Shown: positions 39,443-52,700 of the stretch, one piece after another | How positions within the stretch are numbered: the stretch's first letter is position 1 | Layout of the letters: every line of letters starts with the position of its first letter | Assembly: GCA_025917655.1 (NCBI GenBank) | Contig: CP084617.1 | Coordinates: forward strand, 186,001 to 250,000 | Length of the DNA stretch: 64,000 nucleotides | Origin: Chlorella sorokiniana | Lineage: Eukaryota; Chlorophyta; Trebouxiophyceae; Chlorellales; Chlorellaceae | Reading direction: 5' to 3' | Notes under the pieces: model-generated | What the model was told of the DNA's origin: nothing | Database searches by the model: none | What the model saw: the letters and a program-made list of their open reading frames with translations, nothing else | Translations under genes and position numbers: made by a program

Positions 39443-41102
39443 TCACGCAAAACTGTCAAAGTCGGCCTCCGGGCTGCCCATCTCCCCCTCCGCCCCCGCC
39501 GCCCTCTCTGGCCCAGCTAGGTGGGATGTGCCGTGTCCAGCAGGTCGCACGTCCTCCCGTCGCCCGACGCCCTCGCCTGCACCATTGGGGGCACGCCCCG
39601 AAAGCCGGCAGTCCAGTCGCGAGAATGCGCAACCATGCTGCGGCATGCTGCATTTGTAACGCCGCAGACCGCTTTCTTGAACCGGCCCAGCGTATCCGCC
39701 CGCCGCCATTGACTCGCTGATCGGACCAGTTGCATGCAACACACTCTATCGGCGTCTTTGCCGCTTTAAAGCGGGGGGCTCACCGTGGTAGGGGTGGGGC
39801 GTGGCGTGCGACACATCCAGCAGCACCCCGCCGCTGCCCTCAAACTCCCTCTGCGGGGGACTAAGCAGTGAAGCGTGAGTCGGTGGTGGTTTGATGGATG
39901 GAGAGCGTGGGGAAGCATTGCGTGAGAGTGGAGAGGCAACGCACATGGTACGCGGTTCCTGCAGAAACTACTGCACCTGGCTGCACCTGCCGCATTCTGC
40001 TGCACTGACGACAGAGGCAAACTGGCCAGCTTCACTGCTGCAGGCGCTGCAGCCAACATCAAACCTGCCTGCTCTGGCGCCATCGCCGCCATGCCCGCCT
40101 CCCCCGGGTGCTGCGTCTCCCCCGCCCCTGGCGCGTCGGTTTGCAGCATGGCGCTCTCTGGCACACTCCCGGGTGCTGCGCTGCCCGTGCCGCCGTGGCC
40201 AGCGCTGGCTGGGGTCGCCTCGGCGGCGGGCGGGGGGTTGGGGGGCTGGCCTCGCCGCCGTGCTTGCCCTCGTGCGCCGCGCTTTCCTCCCCTCCGTGCC
40301 CCAGCCGCTCCAGGCGCTCGTGCTTCTCCAGCACCCCAGGGGCCACCCTGCTCAGGGGCCAGGCAGGATGCAGCATGCCCCCGCCGAGGTCAGCAGCCGG
40401 TTCCTTCGGCTGCCTTTCGAAGAGGGTGCCTCCAGGGCTCTCTGGCAGCGCGCCGCACAACCATGTCCCCGCTGCACGGACAGAGGCGCACGCACAGACC
40501 TGCCAGCCACGCGAACTCCCACCCACCCACGCGGGTGCCCCCACTGTTTCGCCCGCTGCAGCACCCACCAGCTCCCGCGCACACCTGCCCAGGTCACCGG
40601 GGTCCGACATGAGCGGCTCTCGGTCGGTGTTCAGCATCTTGTGAGGATCGCTGCGGCGCCGCCGCCCGCCCCGAGCCTTGCTGCCACTGCCCTTCTCCTT
40701 GCCAGGGGCCTCGCCTGTGCCCTGGGCCACCCTGCATCGATGCGCGGAGGGGTTTTCTCGGCAGGCCTCAGCTGCACATCAAGGGGGAACCCGCAGGAAC
40801 TGCGCTGTTGGGCAGGCCTGTTTCCTCCACTCTTGTCAGTTCTGCTGGCTGGCCTCGGCGCCGGCAGCACAATGCAACCACCATCCACCCGCCCGCACGC
40901 CACCCCGGCCGATTCCCATGCCCCAGACACGCTAGGCCTAGTCAGTCAAGGTTGGTTGGCCCAGGGGTGCACTCTGCGGCTCGTGTAAAGCGTCGTGGCA
41001 GTTGAAGCACAGGCAAGGGGCCCCCACCTGCCGAGGTCTCCGGGATCGCTGTGCAGGGGGTCCCCATCGACGTTGAGCCTCTGGTGCAGATCCCCACCCT
41101 CC
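39443..41102 (-). CDS. Unknown protein with repeated DPGDLGR motif (partial model)
   Basis: Several minus-strand exons have good splice borders and non-random sequence. The exon ending near 41032 reads LNVDGDPLHSDPGDLGR. The exon at about 40609-40730 reads GSGSKARGGRRRRSDPHKM then LNTDREPLMSDPGDLGR, an imperfect copy of the first. The next exon (about 40068-40353) reads VLEKHERLERLGHGGEES and, after a one-base frame break, AMLQTDAPGAGETQHPGEAG. A further exon (about 39790-39853) reads REFEGSGGVLLDVSHATPHP. A final exon may end in GSPEADFDSFA at 39443. The protein is polar and probably disordered, with a basic patch that could be a nuclear signal. I recognise no family. The 5' end is not found and could lie anywhere up to about 42000. 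Confidence 0.4.
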
Positions 41103-41186
41103 TGCAGCAAGAATGGCGTGGTGGAGGAGGAGTGTTGGGAGGGACTTCTTCAAGGAGGGGGTTGAAGAAGGCATGTGCGCCACTCG

Positions 41187-41260
41187 CCGCACCGGCTCTT
41201 TGCGACGGGCCGAGGCAGGCACTCCGCACCGGCTCTTTGCGACGGGCAGAGGCAGGCACT
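41187..41260. repeat. 37-bp tandem duplication
   Basis: Copies 41187-41223 and 41224-41260 differ at one or two positions. They lie upstream of, or in an intron of, the unknown minus-strand gene. Confidence 0.85.
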
Positions 41261-41518
41261 CCGCGGCGGCGAGCGCGGGCGTTGACAAGCCCAGCTGCAA
41301 GCAGGGGTGAAGACACGTTGATTGCTGGCAGCAGTCTTGACCAAGAGGGGCTGGGCGAGGCAGCAGGGGCCGGGAGGTCGCTCCAAGGTTGGAACGAGTG
41401 CTGAGTAGCTCCCCACCTGTGGCGCATACCGGCCTGCAAGCAGGGCTGAGCACTGCATGATTCCAGAGGCTGTCCAATGCCGCGTGAGCAGAATCACGCC
41501 CTTCCCAAGACCGTAGAT

Positions 41519-41584
41519 GCCGCTGACTTGGCATGACCCGCCGCTGACTTGGCATGCACCCGCCGCTGGCTTGGCATGCACCCC
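41519..41584. repeat. About 22-bp tandem repeat, three copies
   Basis: Three near-identical copies of CGCCGCTGACTTGGCATGCA follow each other, with small changes in the first and third. The core TTGGCATG recurs with each copy. There is no coding context. Confidence 0.85.
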
Positions 41585-42121
41585 GCCGAACGAAGGCAGG
41601 TACCGCCTCTCCAAACACGGTTGCAGGTGAGCGTGGTGCTTACAGCCAGCTGGCCCAGCAGAAATGCAGAGAGCGCAAGACAACAGAGGGCTGGGTGCAG
41701 CTGGGCAGGCGGGGGCGGCGAGGCGCAGTGGGGTCGTGGCATCAAATCGCGGGGCGGGCTGCGGGGGCAGGCTCACAACATCGCGGCAGGCGGCCGAGGG
41801 TACAGTGATGCGTGGCTGCATGCCCCCAGCAGCAATGGATCAGCGAGAGGATCGACAGTCTGGGGCGAAAGGGTGGCCGACAACAAGCAACGAAAGGTTC
41901 TAAAGCAAGCGCTGCCCCAGCAATGGGGACAGCAATTGACGAGGCAGGGTGTTGGAAGGGGCAAAGCGTGCGGCTCGTGAGGGGACCAAGCCTGTGGCGT
42001 GGCGCAGCCCGGCAAGGCGGCACACGGGGCTGCTCAGGCTGCCAGCCAGCCTGCAGCAGCACTTTGACAGTGTGCAACGGTGCAACCGTGCCATGACAGT
42101 GGTTCGCCGCGCTGTCCACGT

Positions 42122-44540
42122 TTACCGCCGCTTTTCAAACTTCTCGCACACGCGCTCGCCGCCCGCAAACGCCTTGAAGTAGCGGTCGCCGCAGTAGCCG
42201 GGGACGCCGCCCTGCGTGGAAACATTTGGATGAAGCGCAAGGGAGGCGGTTAGACAAGGCTGAAACCATGTTGGGAAACGAGGGCAGGAGAACAAGGCAG
42301 CGAGTGGTTGATGGCAACCCAGCGGACTCCAGCTCTGATCTTTAGGCGCACTGGAAAGGCAGGAGCGAGCTTTTGGCGACAGCTTCCCAGCCGTGCCAAG
42401 TGCAGCAGAGATCCAGGCTCCCTCCCACACCCGAAGCCCCTGCCACTGGCGCCACAACACGGCCACAGACTCGCCCCACGCCTCCCCACCCCACCCTCCG
42501 TCCCCCATCCCCCACCTGTGCCGCCGCCTCCAGCTCAGCCGCCTCGTCATCCACCGCCAGGTCAGACAGATCCTTCACGCGGTCGCTGTACAGGATGCCG
42601 GCGGGGGTGACCTGGGCCAGCTTGCGCGCAGAGCCGCGACCTGCGAGAGGGAGCGCAGAGGGTGCAAGAATCACAGGCTGGGTTGGAGCGTGTGAAGCGG
42701 CTGGGAGTGAAGGCCAGGTTCGGGGCCCCCTCCAGTTGCGTGGAGGGCGAAAGAGGCCAAGGGGAGCGCCCCAAGCATACCGCTGCAGCACGCAGGCTCT
42801 GCGCGGCAGGCATAGGGCAGCAGGCACGGCAGGCGCAGCAGGCACACCGTAGGCGCCGTCTGCGTCCAGCTGCGAGTTGATGAGCACGGTGAGCGTGACA
42901 GCGGTGGCCATCAGCCCGACCCCAACTCCCTGCAGCGTCGTCCTGCAACGGAACCAGGGGCCAGAGGAGCGCGGCAAGTGAGCGAGCCAGCGGCAGGGCG
43001 CCAGGCTGGCACGTGAGGCGGGGGGGGCGCGCAGCCCTCACAGCTGCCCGGAAGCTGCAGCAACAACAGCGCGGCGATGCAGCTCTGCTGGGAGGCGCAT
43101 GCCGCGCCATCACAGGTGCACGCACGCATAAAAACACTAGTGCACGTTTCGATGCGCGCACATAGTGACCAACACAGTAACTAGTTAGTGCTTCACACAC
43201 TCGGCTGCCACACCTGAGGCGTGCGAGCACCGGCTTGACCTCATACGTCCCCAGCAGCCGGTCGCGCGTCAGCACCTCCGGCGGCTTGACAAACACCTGG
43301 CCGTCGTACCTGCGCAGGTGCGGCGGTACGGCACAGCCGCGGTGAGGCGGCAGCGGGGAGCGAGGGCGGCCAGAACAGCGCCGGACCTCGTCGGCACGAG
43401 GGCAACAACTAGGGCGGCTGCCGTGCGGCGGCGCTGCCACGAGCCTGGTCCGAGGCCTCGGCGCCTCGGCCAGGGCAGCAGAGCAGCCGCAGAGCGGAGA
43501 GCAGACCCCGGCGCCCTCCCCGCGCCACCCGGCGCCCTCCTCACGCCAAACGGCGCCCTCCCGCGCCAACCGGCGCCCTCCCCGCGCCAAGCAGCGCCTC
43601 ACCAGCCTGTCTCCTCGTACTCCAGGCTGGCTGTGAGCAGGCGGTCGCCCACATACTTCCAGGCCAGGAAGATGCGCAGCGCCGCCACCGCCACCACCAC
43701 CAGCGAGCCCGTGGAGGCAGACAGGAAGAACTCGAGGGGCTGCCGGGCAGAGGCAAGGGAGCGGGTGGGCGGGCGGGTGGTGAGGTGAAGGGCAGGGAGG
43801 GGGCGCGGCGTGTGCTCCACGTGCGCTTGCAGGGCTAGAGGGAGGCCCCTCAAAGCTGCCCCCGTCGCATCATTGTAGGCCGTTCTCTCCCGCCACTGCA
43901 CCCCCTCATCGCCAGTGAAGGCAAAGCGAGCCGGCTGGGTCACCTGCTCAAGGGGCTCAAAGGTCTGCGCCGCGATGGGGCCGCCCAGCAGCAGGAAGAC
44001 GCCGCCGTACAGCAGGCCCAGGCGCTGCGCGTAAGAGGGCAGCTCCAGCGTGGCCTACGGGCGTGGAATGGGAGGCAGCGATGCTGCGTGCGTGTGGCAG
44101 CGCACAGGGGGCAGCGCCCGGTGTGGCAGCGCGCAGGGGGCAGCGCTCGGGCGGCGGCATGGGAGCCGGAGGGGCTGCTGGCGGGGCAGGCTGCTGCCGG
44201 CGCACATGCTCCAGACGTGTCCGCGGGGGTGTTCGCAGCCCTTTGACCTCACCCATGCCAGCAGCGGCGTGTCCTTCAGCTGCTGCAGCTCGTTGACCGG
44301 CCGTTGCTCGCGGGGGACAGCAGCCTCCATCCTGTTCAGCCCCGCCTGCTGCTCCCGGCCGCCGGCGGCACGCACAACCAGCTGCCCGCAGCGCCGAGCA
44401 GGCTGGCTGCGCTGCGAACCTGTGGCAAGCCATAGGCCTGTGCTGCCGCTGCTGGTGCTGCTGCTGCCACTGCTACTGCACGAGTGCGCCTGGGCTGGCC
44501 GCATGGCCGGGGCCCACAGCGCGGCGCAGGCAGACTGCAT
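42122..44540 (-). CDS. CGLD27: CGLD27 / Ycf36 (DUF1230) plastid membrane protein
   Basis: The protein belongs to the Ycf36 family, conserved in cyanobacteria, algae and plants and nuclear-encoded in the green line (CGLD27). Its Arabidopsis member is linked to plastid iron homeostasis and photo-protection. The ATG at 44540 opens MQSACAALWAPAMRP, a Ser/Ala/Arg-rich transit peptide. The family core follows: VPREQRPVNELQQLKDTPLL, LGLLYGGVFLLLGGPIAAQT (membrane), FLAWKYVGDRLLTASLEYEE, the most conserved stretch GQVFVKPPEVLTRDRLLGTY (near 43250-43310) and a second membrane region, MATAVTLTVLINS. The C-terminal exon ends GERVCEKFEKRR at 42122. Exons are separated by introns of 60-330 bp, and I see no frame break in the core. 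It is divergent from the DCC gene, whose start is 669 bp away. Confidence 0.87.
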
Positions 44541-45208
44541 TCGATTGAACGTCGCGTGCAGGGACACGTGCTTGAGGCGCCACGCGCCCAGCCCGCACAG
44601 GCTGGGTCGGTGGGCAGGCAAAAAGTCTCCTACTTGGGCGAGCCCTTCCTTGCTTTCCTGGTTCCTAGCAACTCCAAAGATCGCAATAAGGTGCTGGATT
44701 GACGAGGATCGGGGGCCTGGTGGTCGCACGCCCTCCATGCCCAGCACACAAGCGCCCGCCAGGTGTGAGATCTGCCGCCACTGGCAGCGACTGCGACGAC
44801 GGCTCCACATAGGTGCCTGATGAGCTGGTGGATGTATTTTCGCAATGTGTTATCACAGACTTATACTTACATACACACACAGACGTCATCATTGCCGGCT
44901 CAATTTAGCAATGCGTCGCCTCTTTGGGCATTGCACACAGCCACCCCAAACAAACCTGGCGGACGTGCTTGACGTCCCAGCTCATTACGCCTGCTGGCCT
45001 GCCTCAGATTGTTGTAAGCGGCAAAGGCGGCATCAACACCTTTGGACTGGACAATCACCACAACATCACCGCATGGGACCTGCCGCCGGCATGCTGCGGC
45101 ATCAGGCGGGCAAGTCACACAGCTTTGTTTCCTGAAGCAGCGGCGGTGTCGAGTCTTTCACATATACCCACTCTTATTTCGGTTCCCTGGGGCCTCATCT
45201 GACCGAGA
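44541..45208. promoter_or_regulatory. Divergent promoter region of CGLD27 and the DCC gene
   Basis: The 668 bp lie between two start codons that face away from each other. No open frame here looks coding. The region 44830-44960 is AT-richer than the genes and has no simple repeats. Both products appear organelle-targeted, so shared control is possible but not shown. Confidence 0.4.
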
Positions 45209-46457
45209 ATGGCGTCGCTTGTCTGCCGGCTTGCTGCTGGCACCAGTCGCGGGGCTCGTTTCGCACGTTTTCAAGCTTCAAGAGCTGCTACTAGGCAGCT
45301 GGTGCGCCGTCAAGCAGCAGTTCAGGCAGCGCCGGGTAAGCGCGCCGGCCTTTGCACTGCTTTGCGTTCTGGGCAGCCTCAGAGAATCAGCTGAAGCATG
45401 CGATCATGTTTGACGTTGTGGCTGGCGTTGGAGAGATCCAATGCTGCCGAACAGCTGGGATAGCAGGTGTTGCCGCCCCACCCGCCGGCGCCCTCTCGAC
45501 AGGCGTGCATCCCTCACACAGCTAACTCTGATATACGTGCTGCTTTGTGCAGATGCCCCGGTCCCTCCCCAGCTGTTGCATCGATGAGCACCGACGCTGC
45601 CACCAGCCGCGTGGCCGCTGGCAGCGACGCCAGCAGCAGCAGCAGCAGCAAGCCCTCCTGGGCCATCAAGATGCTTTACGACGGCAAGTGACGGTGCTGC
45701 ATGCTGGATGGTTGTCCTGATCGTGTTGCAGCTTGGCTGTGTGCTGGTCGCGCTTCGAAGCACCGCTGCCCGGCCGATCGCATCCAGAGCCCGTCTTGGT
45801 GCACCTTCGCCAAGCAGCATCTCACCATCCTGCCCCCGCTCCTTCCCTCTGCAGGCGACTGTCCCCTGTGCATGCGGGAGGTGGAGCTCCTGCAGCGGCG
45901 GGACGCGGGCAAGGGCCGCATTTGCTTCGTGGACGTGGCGGCTCCCGACTACGACCCCGCTGCCAACGCCGGCATCAGCTTTGAGGCAGCCATGGAGCGC
46001 ATCCATGCCATCGAGGCTGACGGCACCGTGCTGCAGGGTGCGTCTGCAGAAGGGGTGTTCGTGGGCGGGGTGCGTGTGCAGCCCGCCGCGAGCAGCGCTT
46101 GCGCGGTCGGCCTTTTGAGCCATCCCAGCATTGTCGCTGCCCATCCCGCATTGTCGCTGCCTGTTACGCGCACATCGCGACCTTCAAACCCGCCGATCCA
46201 CAAGTTTCGCCCCTCCTCTGTTCTGTTCTTCCATCCCTCTCCGGGCAGACGTGGAGGTGTTTCGGCGGCTGTACGAGGAGGTCGGCCTGGGGTGGGTGTA
46301 CGCCGCCACCAAGAACCCCACGGTGCTCAGCCTAGCCAACAGGGTGTATGCGGTGTGGGCCAAGTACCGCCTGCCGCTCACGGGGCGCCCCGACCTGGAG
46401 CAGGTGCTGCAGCAGCGCAAGACCTGCCGGCCGCTCGAGGGCGGCGGCAGCAGCTGA
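45209..46457 (+). CDS. DCC-family thiol-disulfide oxidoreductase (DUF393)
   Basis: A first exon from the ATG at 45209 codes an Arg/Ala-rich organelle presequence (MASLVCRLAAGTSRGARFAR). A second exon (about 45553-45683) has a Ser run then WAIKMLYDG. It joins through a GC-AG intron (45684-45854) to DCPLCMREVELLQRRDAGKG, giving the family signature DGDCPLC with a CxxC redox motif and following MREVELL. Next come FVDVAAPDYDP, ISFEAAMERIHAIEADGTVL and, in the last exon (from about 46247), VEVFRRLYEEVGLGWVYA and YAVWAKYRLPLTGRPDLEQ. The stop is at 46457. The length of about 200 residues fits the family. Plant homologues are predicted plastid or mitochondrial; the physiological substrate is unknown. 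No frame break is seen. Confidence 0.9.
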
Positions 46458-46718
46458 CGCACCAGCGGTCTGGGCGCGGCGCAGGGCAGCATGCCGACCG
46501 AATCGGGCATGTGTACATTAGGCTGTTGATTTCATCCTGATCTAATCCATATGATGTGAGTCTGAGACGCTACAGCCTGGCTGGAGCCCAGTGAGTCGCC
46601 TGGGAGCATGTGCAAGCCCGCGTAGGCAGGGGCCAGCGTGAGCGGCGGCCCACCCCGCCTGTACTGCCCCTGTGACAAGACCCGCGCGTGGCGGCCCTCT
46701 GGCTGACTCTTTATCACC

Positions 46719-49700
46719 ATGGCGGACGGATCACCACGAGTGGGCAGCCCCAGGCCCCGGGGTTCCTTCGGCCAGGCAGGGGCCCTGTTTACGAAGGAGA
46801 CGCAAGCCATCTTCTTCAACTGGTAGGCTCTTACAGCTTTTTGTATAGTTTCGATATCGGGGGTGCAGGGAGGAGGTGTTGCGGGCACAGCTGAAACTTG
46901 CTCCGACAGGTGGTTGCGCGCCCCGAGACCTGGGGGTGCCTGGTTGGGCATCACAGGATAGCCTATGCCCATGAGAAAGCACAGCAGCGATACCAGCCGT
47001 TTCGAGGGCGGCGCGAGCCGCTGGCCAGCGCCGCCCAGGGCGCCAGCGGCAAGCACCACTTGCGAGCTTGCAGGCTGGCGGTCGCCTGTTGCCTGCCAGC
47101 AGCCTGCAAGGCACGGCTCAATGTGTGTTCACCTTCCTGTTTTGCTCTGCAGGAAGCAGCTGCCGGTGCAGCGCATGCTGGATTTTGACTACTTGTGTGG
47201 CCGCGCCACGCCGTCGGTGGCGGCCATCGTGCAGCCTGGCGCCTCCGGCTTCCAGAAGCTGTTCTTTGGGCGGGAGGAGATTGCGATCCCCATGGCAAGC
47301 CAGCCCAGCCGGCTGCGCTGGGCGCTAACAGCCGTCAGCTATCTATTTAGAGTTCTCTCTACTCATGCATCCCAAGTGGCCCCCGTCCCCCTTCCATCTT
47401 CTCACTCCTCCTTCAGTCCCTCCCTTCATCTTCTCACTCCTCCTTCTATCGCCTCGCAGGTGGGCAGCCTGGCAGAGGCCTGCGCAGCGCACCCCAAGGC
47501 AGACGTGGTGGTGAACTTCGCCTCGTTCCGCAGGTGCGCCGCAACAGCGCACCTGCCACTGCCCTTCCACGGCATGCTGGCAAACCACGTTGCATCTCAG
47601 CCCATGCCCTCAAGCAGCTATGTTCGATGTATTCTGTGATCAGGTGTTTCTTCAAGCAGGCCATGCTTCCGACCGGGGCCGGTTTCCCCTTCACCCTGCC
47701 CTACACTCTTACCCCACCCCACCCTTCATCCACCCCCCACCGCCGCCCTCCATCGCAGTGCCTTTGAGTCATCGCTGGATGCGCTGCGGCAGCCCACGGT
47801 CCGGGTGGTGGCCATCATTGCTGAGGGCGTGCCCGAGCGGGACACCAAGCAGCTGATTGCGTACGCGCGCGAACACAACAAGGTCATCATCGGCCCCGCA
47901 ACCGTGGGCGGCGTGCAGGTGGGACGGTGGGTGCCAAGAAATGACGACTGCAGGGCGCTGCGCGGGGGATATGGGAGCCCTGGGTACTGGCAGAGACGGG
48001 GTGTGCAGGCGGCGGGCGAGGAGGTATTGGATGGGCCAAAGGGCTGGGGGTCCTGCGCGCGCGAGGGCACCTTCACCTCACCTGTGCTTATCAGAACCTC
48101 GCCCCACCTCCCACCCCCTTGCCCCCACGCACCATACACACACACACACCACGCACCCACATCTTGCTTCAGGCGGGCGCCTTCAAGATCGGGGACGCTG
48201 CCGGCACGCTGGACAACATTGTGGCCTGCAAGCTGTACCGCCCGGCTGCGTGGGCTTTGTGTCCAAGAGCGGCGGCATGAGCAACGAGATGTACAACGTG
48301 TGCGCGCGCGCCGCTGACGGCATCTACGAGGGTGGGCGCAACGGGTTTTCGTGGATGGTGGGGGTTTGTGTGTGGTGAAGCCCATTGTACCTATCTGCGA
48401 ATGGGGTGGGCAGGCGTGAGTGACGGCAGCTGTCTCGGCGGGCAAAGTCGCTGCTCACGCCACTGGTTTGGGCAGCCAGCCTGCTTGCCTTGCCGGCTAC
48501 ATCTGGCTCGTTCCCGGGTTCCTCCGCCCCACGCACGGCGACCTCCTTGCCCCTTGAACTCTGCCGGCTCCTCAACCCCTCTGTGCCCCATGCAGGCATC
48601 GCCATCGGCGGCGACGCCTTCCCAGGCTCCACACTGTCAGACCACTGCCTGCGGTACCAGCACATCCCCCAGATCAAGATGATAGTGGTGCTGGGGGAAA
48701 TCGGAGGTGGGTGCCCATCGGCGCCACGCTGCATACAAATCAATTTGCACCATCAGCGGTGCAACAGGTTCTGCCCGGGTGCTGCCCCTGCCTGCCCCGC
48801 CTCCTACTTTCCTTCCATCCTGTGCCCGCTGCGGTCCTGGCCTGGACGCGCTCTTCTACCTGCAGGGACCGACGAGTACAGCCTGGTGGATGCGCTGAAG
48901 GACGGGCGCATCACCAAGCCGGTGGTGGCCTGGGTCAGGTGGGCGCTCAGCACAGGGCGGGCTCAGTCGGTGGTCAGGAGGCGGCAGCAGTTTTTCAGGG
49001 CGGGCTCGGCCGGTGGTCAGGCGGGTCCAGCAGCGCTGACGGCACAGGATGCGTTGCCAGGGTTCGAGCGTGGGCAGGGGGCTGTCAAGCTAGACACTTC
49101 TGGACTCCAGCTGCAACATTGGAGCAGCCTCCTCCTGCAGCCAGGGCCTCCCCTTGCGCTTCTTACCACGCCTTCCCCAAGCTGGCCCGCTGCTGCAGCG
49201 GCACCTGCGCCAAGCTGTTCAAGAGCGAGGTGCAGTTTGGGCACGCGGGCGCCAAGAGCGGCGGGGACGCCGAGAGCGCGCAGGCCAAGAACGCGGCGCT
49301 GGCGGCGGCGGGGGCCATCGTGCCCGGCAGCTTTGAGGAGTTGGAGGGCACTATTCGGTGCGTGCAGGGGGGGCAGCCTCCTGCAGCGTCGTGGGCTCCC
49401 GAGGCAGGAGCCCATCTCCTTCTTCCTGCTCTCCCTTCACTCTCCCCCTCTCTTTCTCTTTTTAATCCTCTCTCTCGCTCTCTCTCCCACGCACACACCT
49501 TTCACTGCTTCCCCACTGCCAACACCTCTCTCCTGCAGCAAGGTGTTCCTGGAGCTGCGGGACCAGGGAGTGGTGGCCCCGGTTCAGGAATTCGAGCCGC
49601 CCACGGTGCCGATGGACCTGGCAGCTGCCAAGAGGGCGGGCAAGGTGCGGGCTCCCGCACACAGCACCCTGCACCGCCTGCCCTCCAAGCGCCCTAGCGC

Positions 49701-52700
49701 CTGCGCAGCAGCGGCCAAGCAGGCAGTGCAGCAGGGGGTGGCGCTTGCACTGCTGCGGCGGGTCGGCTCATGCAGCGGGTCGGACTCGTGTTGCCGCTGG
49801 CTTGCACCCCTGCACCCCGACCCTCCCCACACATGCGCAATCGCCGTTGTTCCTGCTCCGTCTCCCCACCCACCCACCCACCCGCCCACCCACCCACACC
49901 CACAACAAACGCACACCCACAAACACAAACGCACGCCACCCACCCACACCACACCCCAGGTGCGCGCTCCCACCCACATCGTCTCCTCCATTTGCGACGA
50001 CCGGGCGAGGAGCCCACCTACAACGGCGTCACCATGAGCGAGCTGATGGAGGCCGACGCGAATGTGGGGACGCCATAGGGTGGGTCTGTGGGTGGAGGTG
50101 CCACGTGGTGATGGGAGAGGGAGCGGGGCGCAAGAGGTGTGGGGGTGGCAGCGGAACGCACCTTGCATCAAGTGGCAGCATGAGCAGCAATGCCCTCCGC
50201 CGTACGTCCGTACCCCAACATCACGCCTACCACCACACACACAGCCGGCGCCCCTTTTCTCTACCCCCGCAGGCTGCTGTGGTTCAAGCGCCGCCTGCCG
50301 CGCTACGCAACCAAGTTCATCGAGATGTGTGTGGTGCTCTGCGCCGACCACGGGCCATGCGTCTCGGGTGAGTGTCTGTGTCTGTGTCTGTGTCAGGGGT
50401 TTGAGGGGGGGCGGCGGGCGGTGCTGGCCTGCCGATTGCTTTGGGGGCCGCGGTTCCAGCATGCTGCGGGTTCGCGCGGACGGCTTTGGATGGGAGGCCA
50501 GCCGGACTCGCCTAGGTGTCCAGTTCGCCAGCCCGAGCATCTGCCAGCCTCTGCACGTGTCTGTGCGCTCGCGTTCCCTTTGCAGGCGCGCACAACACGA
50601 TTGTGACTGCGCGGGCGGGCAAGGACCTCATCTCCTGCCTGGTCAGGTGTGCTGGTGCCCCTTTAAGCTAGGCAGCGTGTGCTGGATAGCCTGCGGAGGG
50701 GTGCACACCTGGGTGGAAGGTGCCTGGCGGCTGCAGCTGTGCTGCTCTCAGAGGCTGCCCTGAGCCTGCCCCCTTCCCTGCCTCTGCTGGGGCGTGCCTG
50801 CCTGCCTGCAGCGGGCTGCTGACAATCGGTCCGCGCTTCGGCGGCGCCATCGACGACGCTGCGCGCTGCTTCAAGGCGGCCTGTGACGCGGTGGGCTGAT
50901 GCTCCGCAGATGCGGCGGGGGAGGGTGGGGAATTTTTTTGGGGGCGCGGGGGCTATGCCCCCACTCGAGACGGTGTGTGCCTGTCGCGCAGCAATTCTGT
51001 TCCGCTGTTCCGCACCTACTTTGCTTTCGCTTCTCAGCTTTACCTACCTTTCTTTTCGAATTCCTGTGCGTAGGGCCAGGAGGCGGATGAGTTTGTTGAG
51101 AGCATGAAGCGCAAGGGCATCCGGTGGGCGGCAGCCGCTGTTGTCACTGGCAGCCGTGCTGCATTCTGCAGCTGCGCCGCTGCGACTGTTGGCCAGCATG
51201 CGCACCGTGCACCCAGCGTTTGGGCTCAGGCCCCGCTTGCTGGAGTGCAGCGGCTCCCGCAAACACACACCACCGCCACTTTTGCCATCGATCCCCCAGA
51301 CCGCCCCCTCCCACACCTTTGCCTCCATGCCTGGCTGCTCACCCCTAGCATGCCTCGTCTTTCCGCCCGCAGCGTGCCCGGCATCGGCCACCGCATCAAG
51401 AGCAAGGACAATCGCGACAAGCGGGTGGAGCTGCTGCAGCGGTGCGGCGGCGGCGGTTGCGGCGGGAGGGTGGAAAGCTGGGGGCTGAGTTTGTTACAAC
51501 TCCTCCCTCACACACTTGCCTCGCCGTGGCCGACGGCCGCGGTCACCCCTGCTGCTATGCCTGCTGCGTTACTGCCGGGCACCACATGGCCCCGCTGCGT
51601 CGCTCACTCTCCACCGCTATACAACCCCCCACACACACACACACACACTCTCACACACGCACACACACGCACTCACACACACCGGCCCCCTTTTCCTCCA
51701 CCCCAGCTACGCGCGCAAGCACTTCCCCTCCACCCGCTACCTGGACTACGCCGTCACTGTGGAGGAGTACACCCTGCAGAAGGCACGCCACACCTGATGC
51801 ATGCACCGCCCCTGCTCGTCGCTCACCGGGCCGGGTTCCCTGCGGCTGTGTGTGCCGGTTGTATTGCGACCATGGGCAGACCTGCGGCGCATGGCGCCCC
51901 GTGGCTGTTGCCACGCCCTCACCTGTTCTGGCTTTACCGACGCCACCGCACCATTGCAATGCCCGCTGCTGCGCAGGCCGCCAACCTGGTGCTCAACGTG
52001 GATGGCTGCATCGGCGCCCTCTTCCTCGACTTGCTCAACTCGGGTGGGTGCCTGGGTTGTTTCCTTTCTGGGAAGGAGGGGAGGGGGGGGGGAAGAGGGG
52101 GGGAAGGGGGGGGAAGGGGGGGGGGATAGGGCATGGTTTGGGGGTTAGAGAGACAGGGGGACGAATGAGGGGGCGCACGCGCTCTACCTGCCTGCCCCCC
52201 CCCACCCCACCCCCCCCCCCTCTTCACCCACCCACCCACCCACCCACCGGCCCCACCCACCCCCCCGCAGTGGGCATGTTTTCTGCGGCGGAGGTGCAGG
52301 AGGTGGTGGACATCGGCTACCTCAACGGCCTCTTTGTGCTTGCCCGCTCCATCGGCTTCATCGGTGGGTGGGGCTCAGTTGGGTGGAATGATGGGAGCAT
52401 ATCGCAGACTACCGATATGCAGTGGGGGCTGGTGGAGGGCCGCGGGGAGGGGAACGCAGGCGTGGGCTTGAAGAGCAGGGGAGGGAAGTCAAGCCTGGTC
52501 CGGGCGCCAGCAGCTGCTCTGGCGATGCAACCAGCCAGCGCTGCACCGCTGCGCGGCCGGAGACTGCTGGCGGCCGCTGCGGCGGTGCATCGATGCTGGC
52601 CGGCCTTCCTGCCCACCCTGCACCTTGTGCGTCCCATCAGTAACCTGCCTGTTCTCTGTTGTACCGCCGCGCAGGCCATGCGCTGGACCAGAAGCGGCTG

